A DNA stretch of 64,000 bases from Primorskyibacter flagellatus (GTDB lineage: Bacteria; Pseudomonadota; Alphaproteobacteria; Rhodobacterales; Rhodobacteraceae): the NCBI RefSeq assembly GCF_014638275.1, contig NZ_BMFJ01000001.1, positions 2,406,338-2,470,337 on the forward strand, written 5' to 3'. Position 1 is the first letter of the stretch; each line of letters starts with the position of its first letter. The notes beneath the pieces are model-generated. The model did not search any database, was not told where the DNA came from, and worked only from the letters and a program-made list of their open reading frames with translations. A program made the translations under genes and the position numbers. Positions 44,653 through 52,584 of this stretch are shown one piece after another.

Positions 44653-44713
44653 GGGGGCTGTCCGCCCCCACGGCTGCGCCGTTCCCCCGAGGATATTTAG
44701 CGCAAGGCGAAAG
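44653..44713 (+). repeat. GGATATTT/GGCAAGATGAA interspersed element with hairpin, copy 6
   Basis: GGGGGC-TGTCC-GCCCCC hairpin (about 44653-44669), an ACGGCTGCGCCGT palindrome, then TCCCCCGAGGATATTTA and GCGCAAGGCGAAAGGG. Located between the AI-2E transporter stop and nadD; the most diverged core of the six. Confidence 0.6.
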
Positions 44714-44715
44714 GG

Positions 44716-45846
44716 TCAGTCGGTTTCGACCGGGGGCGGGTCTTCGCCGCTCAGGAAGCGACCGATGAAGGCAAGGGCGGGGATGTGGTCGCAGAAGACC
44801 TTGAGCGTGACGAGGAAAGGCACCGCCATGAGCGCGCCGAAGATGCCCCAGAGCCAGGCCCAGAAGATCACCGCGATGAACACCGCCGCCGCGTTGAGGC
44901 TGAGGTGGCGGCCGACGAGAACCGGGGTCACCATCTGGCCTTCGACCGAGGTCAGGATGAAATAGGCGAGCGGCGGGAGAAGCGCCGCGCCGACGGTGTC
45001 GTAGGTAATGAGAGAGACCCCCGCCACCGCTGCGCAGCCGACCATCGCACCGAGATACGGCAGGTAGTTCAGCGCAAAGGCCGCCACGCCCCAGACATAG
45101 GCATAGGGCAGGCCGAGGGCGTGCATCGTCAGGCCGACGGCGAGTCCGAGCGCGGCGTTGATGACGGTGATTGCACCGAGGTAGCGGGACACCTGGCGTT
45201 CGATGTCGTGGCTGATCTTCAGCGCTGTTTTCTTGTCGCCGAAGCGATCGAAGCTCTGGATCAGCTTGCGCTGGAACATGTCCCCGGAAGCGAGGAGGAA
45301 CATCGCGAGGATCATGGCGATGGCGAGCGCCGTGCCCGTCCCGGCGAGCGAGGCGATGGCCCCTTCGACGAGGCCCGGATCGTCGACGAGTATGGCTTCC
45401 TGATCGGATTCGGCCGCGCCCTTGGTGAGGTTCGTCATCTCCTGCTCCGCCTCCTGCATCTGGCGGATCTTGATCTGGAGGTCGTAGAGCTTGGTTTCGG
45501 CCGCCTGGCGGATGTCGGGCAGGGTTTCGACCAGGGCGGAGGCCGGGCCGGTAAGCATGTAGAGCCCGAAGGCGGAAGACAGGCCGAGGGTCAGGATCAC
45601 GCCAACCGCCGCGATACCGGTCGGCAGACCGAGCCGGGCGAGAAAGCGGACGAGGGGCGACAGGGTCAGCGCAAAGAGGAAACCGAGCACGATCGGCAGG
45701 ACGACGACCTTGGCGAGCGAGATCGACCAGAAGAAAAAGAGGATCAGCAGGCCGGCAAGCAGGTATTCGATGCGGCGGAGCACGGCGAGACGGTCCGCAC
45801 CGGTCGTTACCGGCGGTTCGGGTGGAAAATGTTCACTGTCCGGCAC
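44716..45846 (-). CDS. AI-2E family transporter (TqsA/PerM-like)
   Basis: About 376-residue inner-membrane protein with roughly eight helices. A large extramembrane loop ([31 protein letters not shown]) sits mid-protein, and the family core [19 protein letters not shown] and [21 protein letters not shown] is present. A GTG at 45846 preceded by GAGGGGACAGAAC is my preferred start; ATGs at 45900 or 45912 lack ribosome sites. Such proteins export diverse small molecules or exchange ions; a quorum-sensing role is not implied. Confidence 0.88.
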   Translation of the reverse strand: MPDSEHFPPEPPVTTGADRLAVLRRIEYLLAGLLILFFFWSISLAKVVVLPIVLGFLFALTLSPLVRFLARLGLPTGIAAVGVILTLGLSSAFGLYMLTGPASALVETLPDIRQAAETKLYDLQIKIRQMQEAEQEMTNLTKGAAESDQEAILVDDPGLVEGAIASLAGTGTALAIAMILAMFLLASGDMFQRKLIQSFDRFGDKKTALKISHDIERQVSRYLGAITVINAALGLAVGLTMHALGLPYAYVWGVAAFALNYLPYLGAMVGCAAVAGVSLITYDTVGAALLPPLAYFILTSVEGQMVTPVLVGRHLSLNAAAVFIAVIFWAWLWGIFGALMAVPFLVTLKVFCDHIPALAFIGRFLSGEDPPPVETD

Positions 45847-46053
45847 GTTCTGTCCCCTCGCCCTCCGGCGGACAACGCGGGGGGCGGGGGCCGGTTCCAT
45901 GGCTGTGTACATGCTGACAACCGGGTGCCGTGAGGGCGTGGTCCGCCCTCCGGATACCGCAGCGAACCGGATTGCCGCAGCGTCTTGCCTCAGCGCATTG
46001 TGCCCGCGCCCTGCCCCGCGTATCACTCCGCGCGAAACCGACGGAGGGATTCC

Positions 46054-47709
46054 ATGGCCGCCTATCAGTATGTCTATCACATGTCCGGAGTGTCGAAGGC
46101 CTATCCGGGCGGCAAGAAGTGCTTCGAGAATATCAACCTGAACTTCCTTCCCGGCGTGAAGATCGGCGTCGTGGGCGTGAACGGGGCGGGTAAATCGACG
46201 CTGCTCAAGATCATGGCGGGCTGGGACAAGGACTTCCAGGGCGAGGCCTGGGCGGCGGAGGGCGCGAAGGTCGGCTACCTGCCGCAGGAGCCGGAGCTGG
46301 ATCCGAAGCTGGACGTGCGCGGCAACGTGATGCTGGGCGTGGCGGGGAAGAAGGCGATCCTCGACAAGTACAACGAGCTTGCCATGAACTATTCGGAAGA
46401 GACCGCCGACGAGATGGCCAAGCTTCAGGACGAGATCGACGCGCAGAACCTCTGGGACCTGGATGCGCAGATCGACATCTCGCTCGAGGCGCTGCGCTGC
46501 CCGCCGGACGATGCGGACGTCACGACGCTGTCGGGCGGGGAGAAGCGGCGCGTGGCGCTGTGCAAGCTGCTGCTGGAACAGCCGGACATGCTGCTGCTGG
46601 ACGAACCGACCAACCACCTGGACGCCGAGACGATCGCCTGGCTGCAGCAGCACCTGATCGATTACAAGGGCACGATCCTGATCGTCACCCACGACCGCTA
46701 TTTCCTCGACGACATCACGGGGTGGATCCTCGAGCTCGACCGCGGGCGGGGCATTCCCTACGAGGGCAACTATTCGTCCTGGGTTGAGCAGAAGGCCAAG
46801 CGGCTGGAGCACGAGGCGAAGGAAGACAAGGCCAAGCAGAAGACGCTTCAGCGGGAGCTGGAGTGGATGCGGCAGGGGGCGAAGGCGCGCCAGGCGAAGT
46901 CGAAGGCGCGGATTCAGGCCTATGAGAAGATGGCCGATGAATCGATGCGCGAGAAGGTCGGCAAGGCTCAGATCATCATCCCGCCGGGGCCGCGCCTTGG
47001 CGGCAAGGTGATCGAGGTCGAGGGGCTGAAGAAGGCCATGGGGGACAAGCTGCTGATCGAGAACCTCAGCTTCTCCATCCCGCCCGGCGGCATCGTGGGC
47101 GTGATCGGGCCGAACGGCGCGGGCAAGTCGACGCTGTTCAAGATGCTGACGGGGCAGGAAAAGCCGGACGCGGGTACCGTCGAGATCGGGGATACGGTGC
47201 AGCTGTCCTACGTGGACCAGTCGCGCGACGACCTGAAGGCCGATGACAACGTGTGGGAGGCGATCTCGGGCGGGGCGGAGATCATCCAGCTTGGCGACGC
47301 ACAGGTGAATTCCCGCGCCTATTGCGGGGCGTTCAACTTCAAGGGCGGGGACCAGCAGAAGAAGGTCTCCCTGCTGTCCGGGGGTGAGCGGAACCGGGTG
47401 CACATGGCGCGGCTGCTGAAGTCGGGCGGCAACGTGCTGCTGCTTGACGAACCGACCAACGACCTCGACGTGGAGACGCTGCGGGCGCTGGAGGATGCGT
47501 TGACCGACTTTGCCGGCTGCGCGGTGGTGATTTCGCACGACCGGTTCTTCCTGGACCGGATCTGCACGCATATCCTCGCCTTCGAGGGAGACTCGCATGT
47601 GGAGTTCTTCGAGGGCAACTTCGAGGATTACGAAGAGGATAAGAAGCGGCGGCTCGGACCCGATGCGGTGGAGCCTAAGCGGATGAAGCACAAGAAGTTC
47701 GTGCGGTGA
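46054..47709 (+). CDS. ettA: Energy-dependent translational throttle protein (ABC-F)
   Basis: 551-residue soluble ABC-F ATPase that binds the ribosomal E site and gates elongation by the ADP/ATP ratio. Two ATPase domains are seen: Walker A GVNGAGKST and GPNGAGKST, signatures LSGGEKRR and LSGGERNR, and Walker B LLLDEPTNHLD and LLLDEPTNDLD. The linker (KRLEHEAKEDKAKQKTLQRELEWMRQGAKARQAKSKARI) is the P-site tRNA interaction motif. GGAGGG precedes ATG 46054. The 3' end overlaps the RAYT gene by 35 bp tail to tail. Confidence 0.95.
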   Translation: MAAYQYVYHMSGVSKAYPGGKKCFENINLNFLPGVKIGVVGVNGAGKSTLLKIMAGWDKDFQGEAWAAEGAKVGYLPQEPELDPKLDVRGNVMLGVAGKKAILDKYNELAMNYSEETADEMAKLQDEIDAQNLWDLDAQIDISLEALRCPPDDADVTTLSGGEKRRVALCKLLLEQPDMLLLDEPTNHLDAETIAWLQQHLIDYKGTILIVTHDRYFLDDITGWILELDRGRGIPYEGNYSSWVEQKAKRLEHEAKEDKAKQKTLQRELEWMRQGAKARQAKSKARIQAYEKMADESMREKVGKAQIIIPPGPRLGGKVIEVEGLKKAMGDKLLIENLSFSIPPGGIVGVIGPNGAGKSTLFKMLTGQEKPDAGTVEIGDTVQLSYVDQSRDDLKADDNVWEAISGGAEIIQLGDAQVNSRAYCGAFNFKGGDQQKKVSLLSGGERNRVHMARLLKSGGNVLLLDEPTNDLDVETLRALEDALTDFAGCAVVISHDRFFLDRICTHILAFEGDSHVEFFEGNFEDYEEDKKRRLGPDAVEPKRMKHKKFVR

Positions 47710-48313
47710 CGGTGTCGCTTGGGCGGGTGGGTTCGATCCCTATCGATCGCCGCGTGTGGCGGGGTGAAACCCCACCCTGCTCCCCGTAGGCGCCTTCGGG
47801 CATCGCCCCCGTCCATTCCGGGTCGACGAGGCCTTTGCTGATGTCGCGATGGATGGATGAATACGGCCAGTCCGCGGGATGACGCACGAGCCCGTGTTTT
47901 ACCGGGTTGCCCCAGCAATACCGGACATGCGCCGCGAAATCCGGCTCGTCCCGGATGTGATGTTCGCAAAACCGGCGTTGCCATACCCCAGCCTCGCCTT
48001 TCCGGCGTTTCGAGGGCGTCGGTAGGGTGGGGTTCCACCCCACCTGGCGCAGGTTTCGTGTAAACCGCGCCTTGATCGCCGCGATGCGCACGGAATAGTC
48101 GCTGTCCCCCTCCGGCAGGGTCCAGACGAAATGCATGTGATCGGGCAGCACGATCCAGGCGTCCACCTGCAAGGGACGGGCGATCAGGGTGGCGACGACG
48201 GCCGAGCGAAGCAGGTCGACCTCGCGCACCAGCAGGTCGCCCCCCTTCTCCGCCAGGCAGAGCGTGGCGAAGATCCGGGCACCGGCGGCCCTGGGACGAA
48301 GATGGCACGACAT
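47675..48313 (-). CDS. REP-associated tyrosine transposase (RAYT, Y1/HUH family)
   Basis: 212-residue single-copy transposase-like protein related to E. coli YafM/TnpA-REP. The HUH motif is intact (PDHMHFVWTLPEGD; H59, H61), and the catalytic Tyr is likely Y132 in HVRYCWGNPVKHGLV. The motif usually read WQRRFWEH is WQRRFCEH. The linker between them contains VGWNPTLP, encoded by a REP-type palindrome (48022-48044), and the C-terminal tail reads through a second palindrome (47759-47780). Both look like repeats inserted into the gene that may mobilise them. The tail overlaps ettA. Confidence 0.88.
   Translation of the reverse strand: MSCHLRPRAAGARIFATLCLAEKGGDLLVREVDLLRSAVVATLIARPLQVDAWIVLPDHMHFVWTLPEGDSDYSVRIAAIKARFTRNLRQVGWNPTLPTPSKRRKGEAGVWQRRFCEHHIRDEPDFAAHVRYCWGNPVKHGLVRHPADWPYSSIHRDISKGLVDPEWTGAMPEGAYGEQGGVSPRHTRRSIGIEPTRPSDTVTARTSCASSA
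47759..47780. repeat. RAYT-type REP within the transposase 3' end
   Basis: GCGGGGT-GAA-ACCCCACCCT with the GGGGT/ACCCC stem (47761-47773). Encodes part of the RAYT C-terminal tail (GEQGGVSPRHT). Shares the ACCCCACCCT arm with the copies at 48022 and 52391. Confidence 0.55.
48022..48044. repeat. RAYT-type REP inside the transposase coding sequence
   Basis: GTAGGGTGGGGTTCC continuing ACCCCACC; perfect 8-bp stem GGTGGGGT/ACCCCACC around TCC (48026-48044). In frame with the RAYT gene and encoding VGWNPTLP. Confidence 0.7.
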
Positions 48314-48361
48314 GGCCGCAACACTCGCCCGTCAGTGGTTAACGATCCGTTCACGACGGCG

Positions 48362-48386
48362 GGAACCTTCGGTCGAGGCTGGCGTT
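48362..48386 (+). promoter_or_regulatory. Candidate EcfG-type (general stress) promoter
   Basis: GGAAC at 48362-48366, sixteen bases, then CGTT at 48383-48386: the consensus of the alphaproteobacterial general stress sigma factor EcfG (GGAAC-N16/17-CGTT). It lies 35 bp before the 25-residue peptide gene. Chance matches occur, and EcfG is not universal in Rhodobacteraceae. Confidence 0.45.
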
Positions 48387-48420
48387 CGATCCTCATCGCA
48401 GCCGCGGAAGGAGACGCGTC

Positions 48421-48498
48421 ATGAAGGGAATACTCGCCTGGCTGATCGGCATTCCGATCCCGATCATCATCCTGCTCTACCTGTTCGACGTGTTCTGA
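48421..48498 (+). CDS. 25-residue hydrophobic membrane peptide
   Basis: ATG 48421 with a strong AAGGAG seven bases upstream. The product is one membrane helix with a central IGIPIPIIILLYLF core. Peptides of this IPIP type recur widely in alphaproteobacteria in my recollection, but no function is known. The strong ribosome site and the upstream GGAAC-N16-CGTT promoter-like sequence argue that it is real. It lies between the divergent RAYT gene and cspA. Confidence 0.7.
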   Translation: MKGILAWLIGIPIPIIILLYLFDVF

Positions 48499-48711
48499 TG
48501 TCTGCTGTCCCGGCGCACGGAACCGGGGCGGCAGGCTTTCGCCCGCAGGAAAACGCACGCTTTTCAAACGGGCCGAAACCTGTCACACAGACGGTGCTTT
48601 ACGACCTCTACCGACTCTGCTGTTTCTCGATATCGGCTACAGTCCTCGTTAGACCGGGATAGCCAGGCCGCCGCAGTCCCGCGGGCGGCAACGAAACAGG
48701 AGACCACGGAT

Positions 48712-48918
48712 ATGGCCACCGGCACCGTGAAATGGTTCAACACCACCAAAGGCTTCGGCTTCATCGCCCCGGAAGGCGGCTCCAAGGACGTTTTCGTCCA
48801 TATCTCTGCCGTCGAGCGTTCGGGCCTGACCGGTCTGAAGGACGGCGCGAAGGTCAGCTTCGACCTGGAAGCCGGCCGTGACGGCCGCGAAAGCGCTGTG
48901 AACCTGTCGCTGCTCTGA
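48712..48918 (+). CDS. cspA: Cold shock domain protein
   Basis: 68-residue single-stranded nucleic-acid-binding OB fold: [20 protein letters not shown] carries RNP1 (KGFGFI), and [10 protein letters not shown] carries RNP2. Acts as an RNA chaperone or antiterminator. AGGAGA lies eight bases before the ATG. The 213-bp gap upstream (48499-48711) probably holds a long 5' leader, as is usual for csp genes. A strong intrinsic terminator follows. Confidence 0.96.
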   Translation: MATGTVKWFNTTKGFGFIAPEGGSKDVFVHISAVERSGLTGLKDGAKVSFDLEAGRDGRESAVNLSLL

Positions 48919-48940
48919 TCGCGCGACCGAGACATTCCGG

Positions 48941-48972
48941 AACGCCCGCGCAGGTCGCGGGCGTTTTGCTTT
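48941..48972 (+). terminator. Intrinsic terminator of the cold shock gene
   Basis: AACGCCCGCG-CAGGT-CGCGGGCGTT, a 10-bp stem, followed by TTGCTTT; 22 bp after the stop codon. Confidence 0.85.
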
Positions 48973-49138
48973 CCGGGGTCTTTCCGGGTGCCGTTGCTGC
49001 CCCGAACCGCCCCGCATCCGTGTCCGCCTTGCAACAGAGCCGGTGCGGAAATGGAACAGCCGGGGTCATCGGCGCGTTACGAATCAGCCTGTCCATGGCA
49101 AAATCGGCAACAATTTCCTGACCTGAAGGCTGCCCCCC

Positions 49139-49708
49139 ATGTCCACACGTCGTTCGTTTCTGACCACTGCCGCCGCAACGGCCGCCGCTGCGGCCCTTCC
49201 GATGCCGGCGCTGGCCTACACCCCGCCCAAGAACCTGATGCCGACCAAGGTGCGCATCGCCGCCGCCTATGAGCCGGGGCAGATCGTGATCCTGCCGCGC
49301 GCCTACTACCTGTACCTCGTCACCGGCCCGAAAGAGGCGATCCGCTACGGGATTGCCGTTGCGAAAGAGGGGCTTGGCTACACCGGCACCGCGACCATCA
49401 AGCGCAAGGTGGAATGGCCGACCTGGCGTCCAACGGACGAGATGATCGAACGTGACCCGGCGCATTACGGCCGGTTCAAGGGCAACGAAGAGCGGATGAA
49501 GGGTGGCCCTGGCAACCCGCTTGGCGCGCGGGCGATGTACCTGTTCGAAGGGAACAAGGACACCTATGTCCGCATCCACGGCACGGTGGAGCCGCAGTCG
49601 ATCGGCCGCATGGCCTCCTCCGGTTGTTTCCGGATGATCAACGATCACGTGATCGACCTCTATAATCGTGTCCCGATCGGAACCAAGGTCACCGTCCTGC
49701 AGACCTGA
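49139..49708 (+). CDS. L,D-transpeptidase (YkuD family), Tat-exported
   Basis: 189-residue periplasmic enzyme that makes 3-3 peptidoglycan links or attaches proteins to the wall. The N-terminus STRRSFLTTAAATAAAAALPMPALA is a twin-arginine signal. The YkuD domain shows YLVTGPKEAIRYGIAVAKEGLGYTGTATI, the conserved His in YVRIHGTVEP and the catalytic Cys in MASSGCFRM (usual SxGC[IV]R[ML]). It is transcribed in the same direction as cspA but after that gene's terminator. Confidence 0.93.
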   Translation: MSTRRSFLTTAAATAAAAALPMPALAYTPPKNLMPTKVRIAAAYEPGQIVILPRAYYLYLVTGPKEAIRYGIAVAKEGLGYTGTATIKRKVEWPTWRPTDEMIERDPAHYGRFKGNEERMKGGPGNPLGARAMYLFEGNKDTYVRIHGTVEPQSIGRMASSGCFRMINDHVIDLYNRVPIGTKVTVLQT

Positions 49709-49753
49709 TCCCCGTCAGGGGGGCACGGTTCGGCCGGACGGGCCGGCATGGCC

Positions 49754-50182
49754 TCAGACCTCGCCCGCCCATGTGACGATTGCGCTGGCCGGGATCGCGC
49801 CGGACTGGCGCTTGCGCTCCTTCCCGCCCGCGAAGGCGACCAGGGTGGGAATGCTCCTGATACCGTAGTCGGTACCGGCGCGCGGGTTTGCCTCCGTGTT
49901 CAGCTTGACGAGCCGCGCGCGGCCTTCCAGCGCCTGCGCGGCCCTGGAGAATTCGGGCGCCATCGTCCGGCAGGGGCCGCACCAGGGGGCCCAGAAATCC
50001 ACAACCAGCGGCACCTCGTCCGTCCGGGCGGCGCGGGCCAGGGTGGCCGGGTCGATCTCCACCGCCTTCGCGGGCATCAGGTCCGCGCCGCATGTGCCAC
50101 ATTTCGGATGATTGCCAAGCCGGTCCGCGGGGACGCGGTTGACCTGGGCGCAGGACAGGCAGGTGAGTTTGCGGGCGCTCAT
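49754..50182 (-). CDS. trxC: Thioredoxin 2 with N-terminal zinc finger
   Basis: 142-residue cytoplasmic disulfide reductase. Two CxxC pairs (LTCLSCAQ and KCGTCGAD) form the zinc-binding N-terminal domain that separates Trx2 from Trx1. The thioredoxin fold carries FWAPWCGPCRTMAPEF (WCGPC active site) and RSIPTLVAFAGG (cis-Pro). Start at 50182. Convergent with the L,D-transpeptidase gene and divergent from the lipoprotein hydrolase gene. Confidence 0.94.
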   Translation of the reverse strand: MSARKLTCLSCAQVNRVPADRLGNHPKCGTCGADLMPAKAVEIDPATLARAARTDEVPLVVDFWAPWCGPCRTMAPEFSRAAQALEGRARLVKLNTEANPRAGTDYGIRSIPTLVAFAGGKERKRQSGAIPASAIVTWAGEV

Positions 50183-50326
50183 GGGCGGGCCTCCGGGCGG
50201 GTCTCGGATATATTCGATCGGGTATATATGTAGGTTGCCCGCCCGGCGGTAGGGGGCGGGCCTTCCGGGCTGGCGAATCCTGTCGCGCGGCCTATGGTCG
50301 GGGACGTTGCCCGACCCCGGACCCTC

Positions 50327-51211
50327 ATGCGCCGATTTCTGATCCTGCTCCTGCTGCCGCTTGCCCTTGCCGACTGTTCCTTCCTTCCGCCGCCGCAGAA
50401 GGTGGATGCGACCCCGCTGGTGCATGACGGCAGGGCCGAACCGGGGGTGGAGAAGGCCGTGGTCCTTATCCCCGGCGCCATGGCGTCGATCGAGCTGTTC
50501 GCGCCGGTGCTGGACTGGGACGTGCCGGACGGCACCATCATGGCCTACCGCTTCCCGGGCGTGGACGGGCTTGAGATGGATCACCGCATCGACATCGTCG
50601 ATTCCGGCACGCTGATCGCGGACCAGCTGAACGCCCTTGGCGTGAAGGAAGTCTACCTGATCGGCTATTCCACCGGCGGACCGATCGCGCTGGAGGCCGC
50701 GCGGCGGATCGAGGCGGAGCGGGTCGACGTGGCCCTCCTGTCCACCGCCAGCGACATGCCTGCTACGATCATCGCCTCGGTCAAGGGGGCGGTGGATGTC
50801 ATCAAGGCGATGCTGCGGGCGCATCTTGGCGGCGTGGATGAGGCCCTGCTCGAGAACTACCGCACGCTCCTCTACGGGCGACGGCATTTTTCCGAGGCCG
50901 AACTGGCAGAGCAGTCGCGGCGTCTGGCCGCCCTGCAGAGGGGGCACGTGACGCGGCCGCCCCGGGGCATGACCATGGCCCACACGGCCGACCTGCTGAC
51001 CTGGCATTTCGAACGGCCGGAGGAGTTGGCGGATGCGCGCATCGGATTCTTCCACGGCGCGGAGGATTCGATCTTTTCGGAGGCGCGGACCTGGCGGTAC
51101 GCCAAGCGGTTGCATGCGGAGACCTTCCACAGCTATCAGGGTCAGGGCCATCTGCTCTTTGTGACGGACCGGCACCTGTTCGACGACATCCGGAACTTTT
51201 TCGGGCTTTAG
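50327..51211 (+). CDS. Alpha/beta hydrolase, probable lipoprotein
   Basis: 294 residues. The hydrophobic N-terminus MRRFLILLLLPLALADCSF suggests a lipoprotein with Cys after LAD; Asp at -1 is unusual, so this may instead be an anchor. The hydrolase fold shows VVLIPGAMAS (oxyanion loop), the nucleophile elbow LIGYSTGGPIA, Asp near FFHGAEDSIF and His in GQGHLLFV. Substrate unknown. It ends 11 bp before the geranylgeranyl-reductase-like gene, so the two are probably co-transcribed. Confidence 0.8.
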   Translation: MRRFLILLLLPLALADCSFLPPPQKVDATPLVHDGRAEPGVEKAVVLIPGAMASIELFAPVLDWDVPDGTIMAYRFPGVDGLEMDHRIDIVDSGTLIADQLNALGVKEVYLIGYSTGGPIALEAARRIEAERVDVALLSTASDMPATIIASVKGAVDVIKAMLRAHLGGVDEALLENYRTLLYGRRHFSEAELAEQSRRLAALQRGHVTRPPRGMTMAHTADLLTWHFERPEELADARIGFFHGAEDSIFSEARTWRYAKRLHAETFHSYQGQGHLLFVTDRHLFDDIRNFFGL

Positions 51212-51222
51212 CCGGGGCACTG

Positions 51223-52368
51223 ATGGACCAATTCGACGTGATCGTGATCGGCGCGGGGCCGGCCGGGGGCGCGGCCGCGCATGTTGCGGCACGGGCCGGG
51301 CTGCGGGTGGCGCTGATCGACCGGCACGGTTTTCCGCGCGACAAGCTGTGCGGCGGCGGATTCACCGGGCGGAGCTACCGGTATTACGAGGAGATTTTCG
51401 GTGCACCGATCCCGGAGGAGATCATCCTCACCAAGCATTCGGTCGAATTCCACGCACATGGAGAGGAACTGGCGCGCATCGACGGGATTCCCCCCATCCA
51501 CATGACGATGCGGCGCGACATGGATCATTCCATCGTGCGGCACGCGCTGGCCTCGGGGGCGGAGGATTTCACCGGCTGCGCGGTCGAGGCGCTGGAGTTT
51601 GATACCCGCAACGTGGTGCTGAAGGACGGGCGGCGGCTTGGCTATCGCGTGCTGATCGGGGCGGATGGGGCGAATTCACTGGTGGCGCGGGCACTGTACG
51701 GGCGGGCCTTCGATCATGACCGCATCGGCTTCGGGCTGGAGATCGAGGGGCCGGTGCCGGCGAAGGACGCGCCGGTGCGCATCGACTTCGGAGCGGCGGA
51801 ATGGGGCTACGGCTGGAATTTTCCCAAGGCCGGGTCGGCGACCATCGGGATCGGCGGGGTGCACGCGAAGAACCCCGAGATGAAGGCGGCGATGGCGCGG
51901 TATCTGGAGATTTTCGGGGTCGAGGGCGCGCGGGTAAAGGGCGCCTTCCTGCCGTTCGGTGACGTGCGCTGGTCACCGGGGCGGCGCGAGGTGCTTCTGG
52001 CGGGGGACGCGGCCGGGCTCGTCGATCCGATCACCGGGGAGGGGATCGCCTATGCTATGAAGTCCGGCGCGCTCGCCGCGGAAGCGGCGGTCGAGGCGAT
52101 CCGGGAGAACCATCCGCCCCGGGCACTGACGCTTTACCGAATGGGGCTCAGGGAGATCCACTCGGCCATGTTCCACGCGCGCTGGATCCGGCAGATCATC
52201 TTCGGGCGGGCTTTCCGGGGGGCGTTTGTCCGGGCGTTCAAGGGGTCGGGGACGGTGCGGTATCAGTACCTGCGACTGATGGCGGGGGAGATCGAGTATC
52301 CCGCGCTGGCCTGGGCGACGGCGAAGAAATTGCCGGGGTTTGTCGTGCGCAGCGTGTCGGGTCGGTAG
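51223..52368 (+). CDS. Geranylgeranyl-reductase-family FAD oxidoreductase
   Basis: 381-residue flavoprotein. The FAD-binding Rossmann motif is DVIVIGAGPAGGAAAHVAARAG, with the family hallmark FPRDKLCGGG, an inner GADGANSLVAR and LLAGDAAGLVDPITGEGIAYAMKSG (second FAD motif). Relatives reduce isoprenoid double bonds, including BchP in bacteriochlorophyll synthesis; no photosynthesis genes are nearby, so a lipid or quinone-linked role is as likely. Probable operon with the upstream hydrolase. Confidence 0.88.
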   Translation: MDQFDVIVIGAGPAGGAAAHVAARAGLRVALIDRHGFPRDKLCGGGFTGRSYRYYEEIFGAPIPEEIILTKHSVEFHAHGEELARIDGIPPIHMTMRRDMDHSIVRHALASGAEDFTGCAVEALEFDTRNVVLKDGRRLGYRVLIGADGANSLVARALYGRAFDHDRIGFGLEIEGPVPAKDAPVRIDFGAAEWGYGWNFPKAGSATIGIGGVHAKNPEMKAAMARYLEIFGVEGARVKGAFLPFGDVRWSPGRREVLLAGDAAGLVDPITGEGIAYAMKSGALAAEAAVEAIRENHPPRALTLYRMGLREIHSAMFHARWIRQIIFGRAFRGAFVRAFKGSGTVRYQYLRLMAGEIEYPALAWATAKKLPGFVVRSVSGR

Positions 52369-52390
52369 GCCGGTCGTTTGTCGGGCCGCG

Positions 52391-52419
52391 GGTGGTGGTG
52401 TGGAACCCCACCCTACGGG
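52391..52419. repeat. RAYT-type REP after the flavoprotein gene
   Basis: On the minus strand CCGTAGGGTGGGGTTCCA continuing CACCACC, matching the 48022 element through 17 bases. Confidence 0.6.
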
Positions 52420-52456
52420 TTGTCGTGGTGCGGGGGCGGTGCCCGGCACTGACTCA

Positions 52457-52538
52457 TGTCATCCTCGGGCTTGCCTCGAGAATCTCAGGTCGTTGACGCA
52501 GGTGGCGGGAGATCCTCGGGTCGAGCCCGAGGATGACG
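52457..52538. repeat. Paired ATCCTCGGG palindromic element, copy 3
   Basis: TGTCATCCTCGGGCTTGCCT ... GATCCTCGGGTCGAGCCCGA ending GGATGACG; the left arm has decayed (CTCGAGAATC). Between two genes that end toward each other. Confidence 0.7.
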
Positions 52539-52584
52539 CGAGACTGCTGGCGCTGAGGGGTGCCCCCCCTCGGTCGCGCTGCGT

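Noticed and set aside
51223-52368. Bacteriochlorophyll geranylgeranyl reductase BchP
   Set aside because: Same superfamily, but no photosynthesis genes are in the window and the sequence alone does not separate it from other GGR-family flavoproteins.
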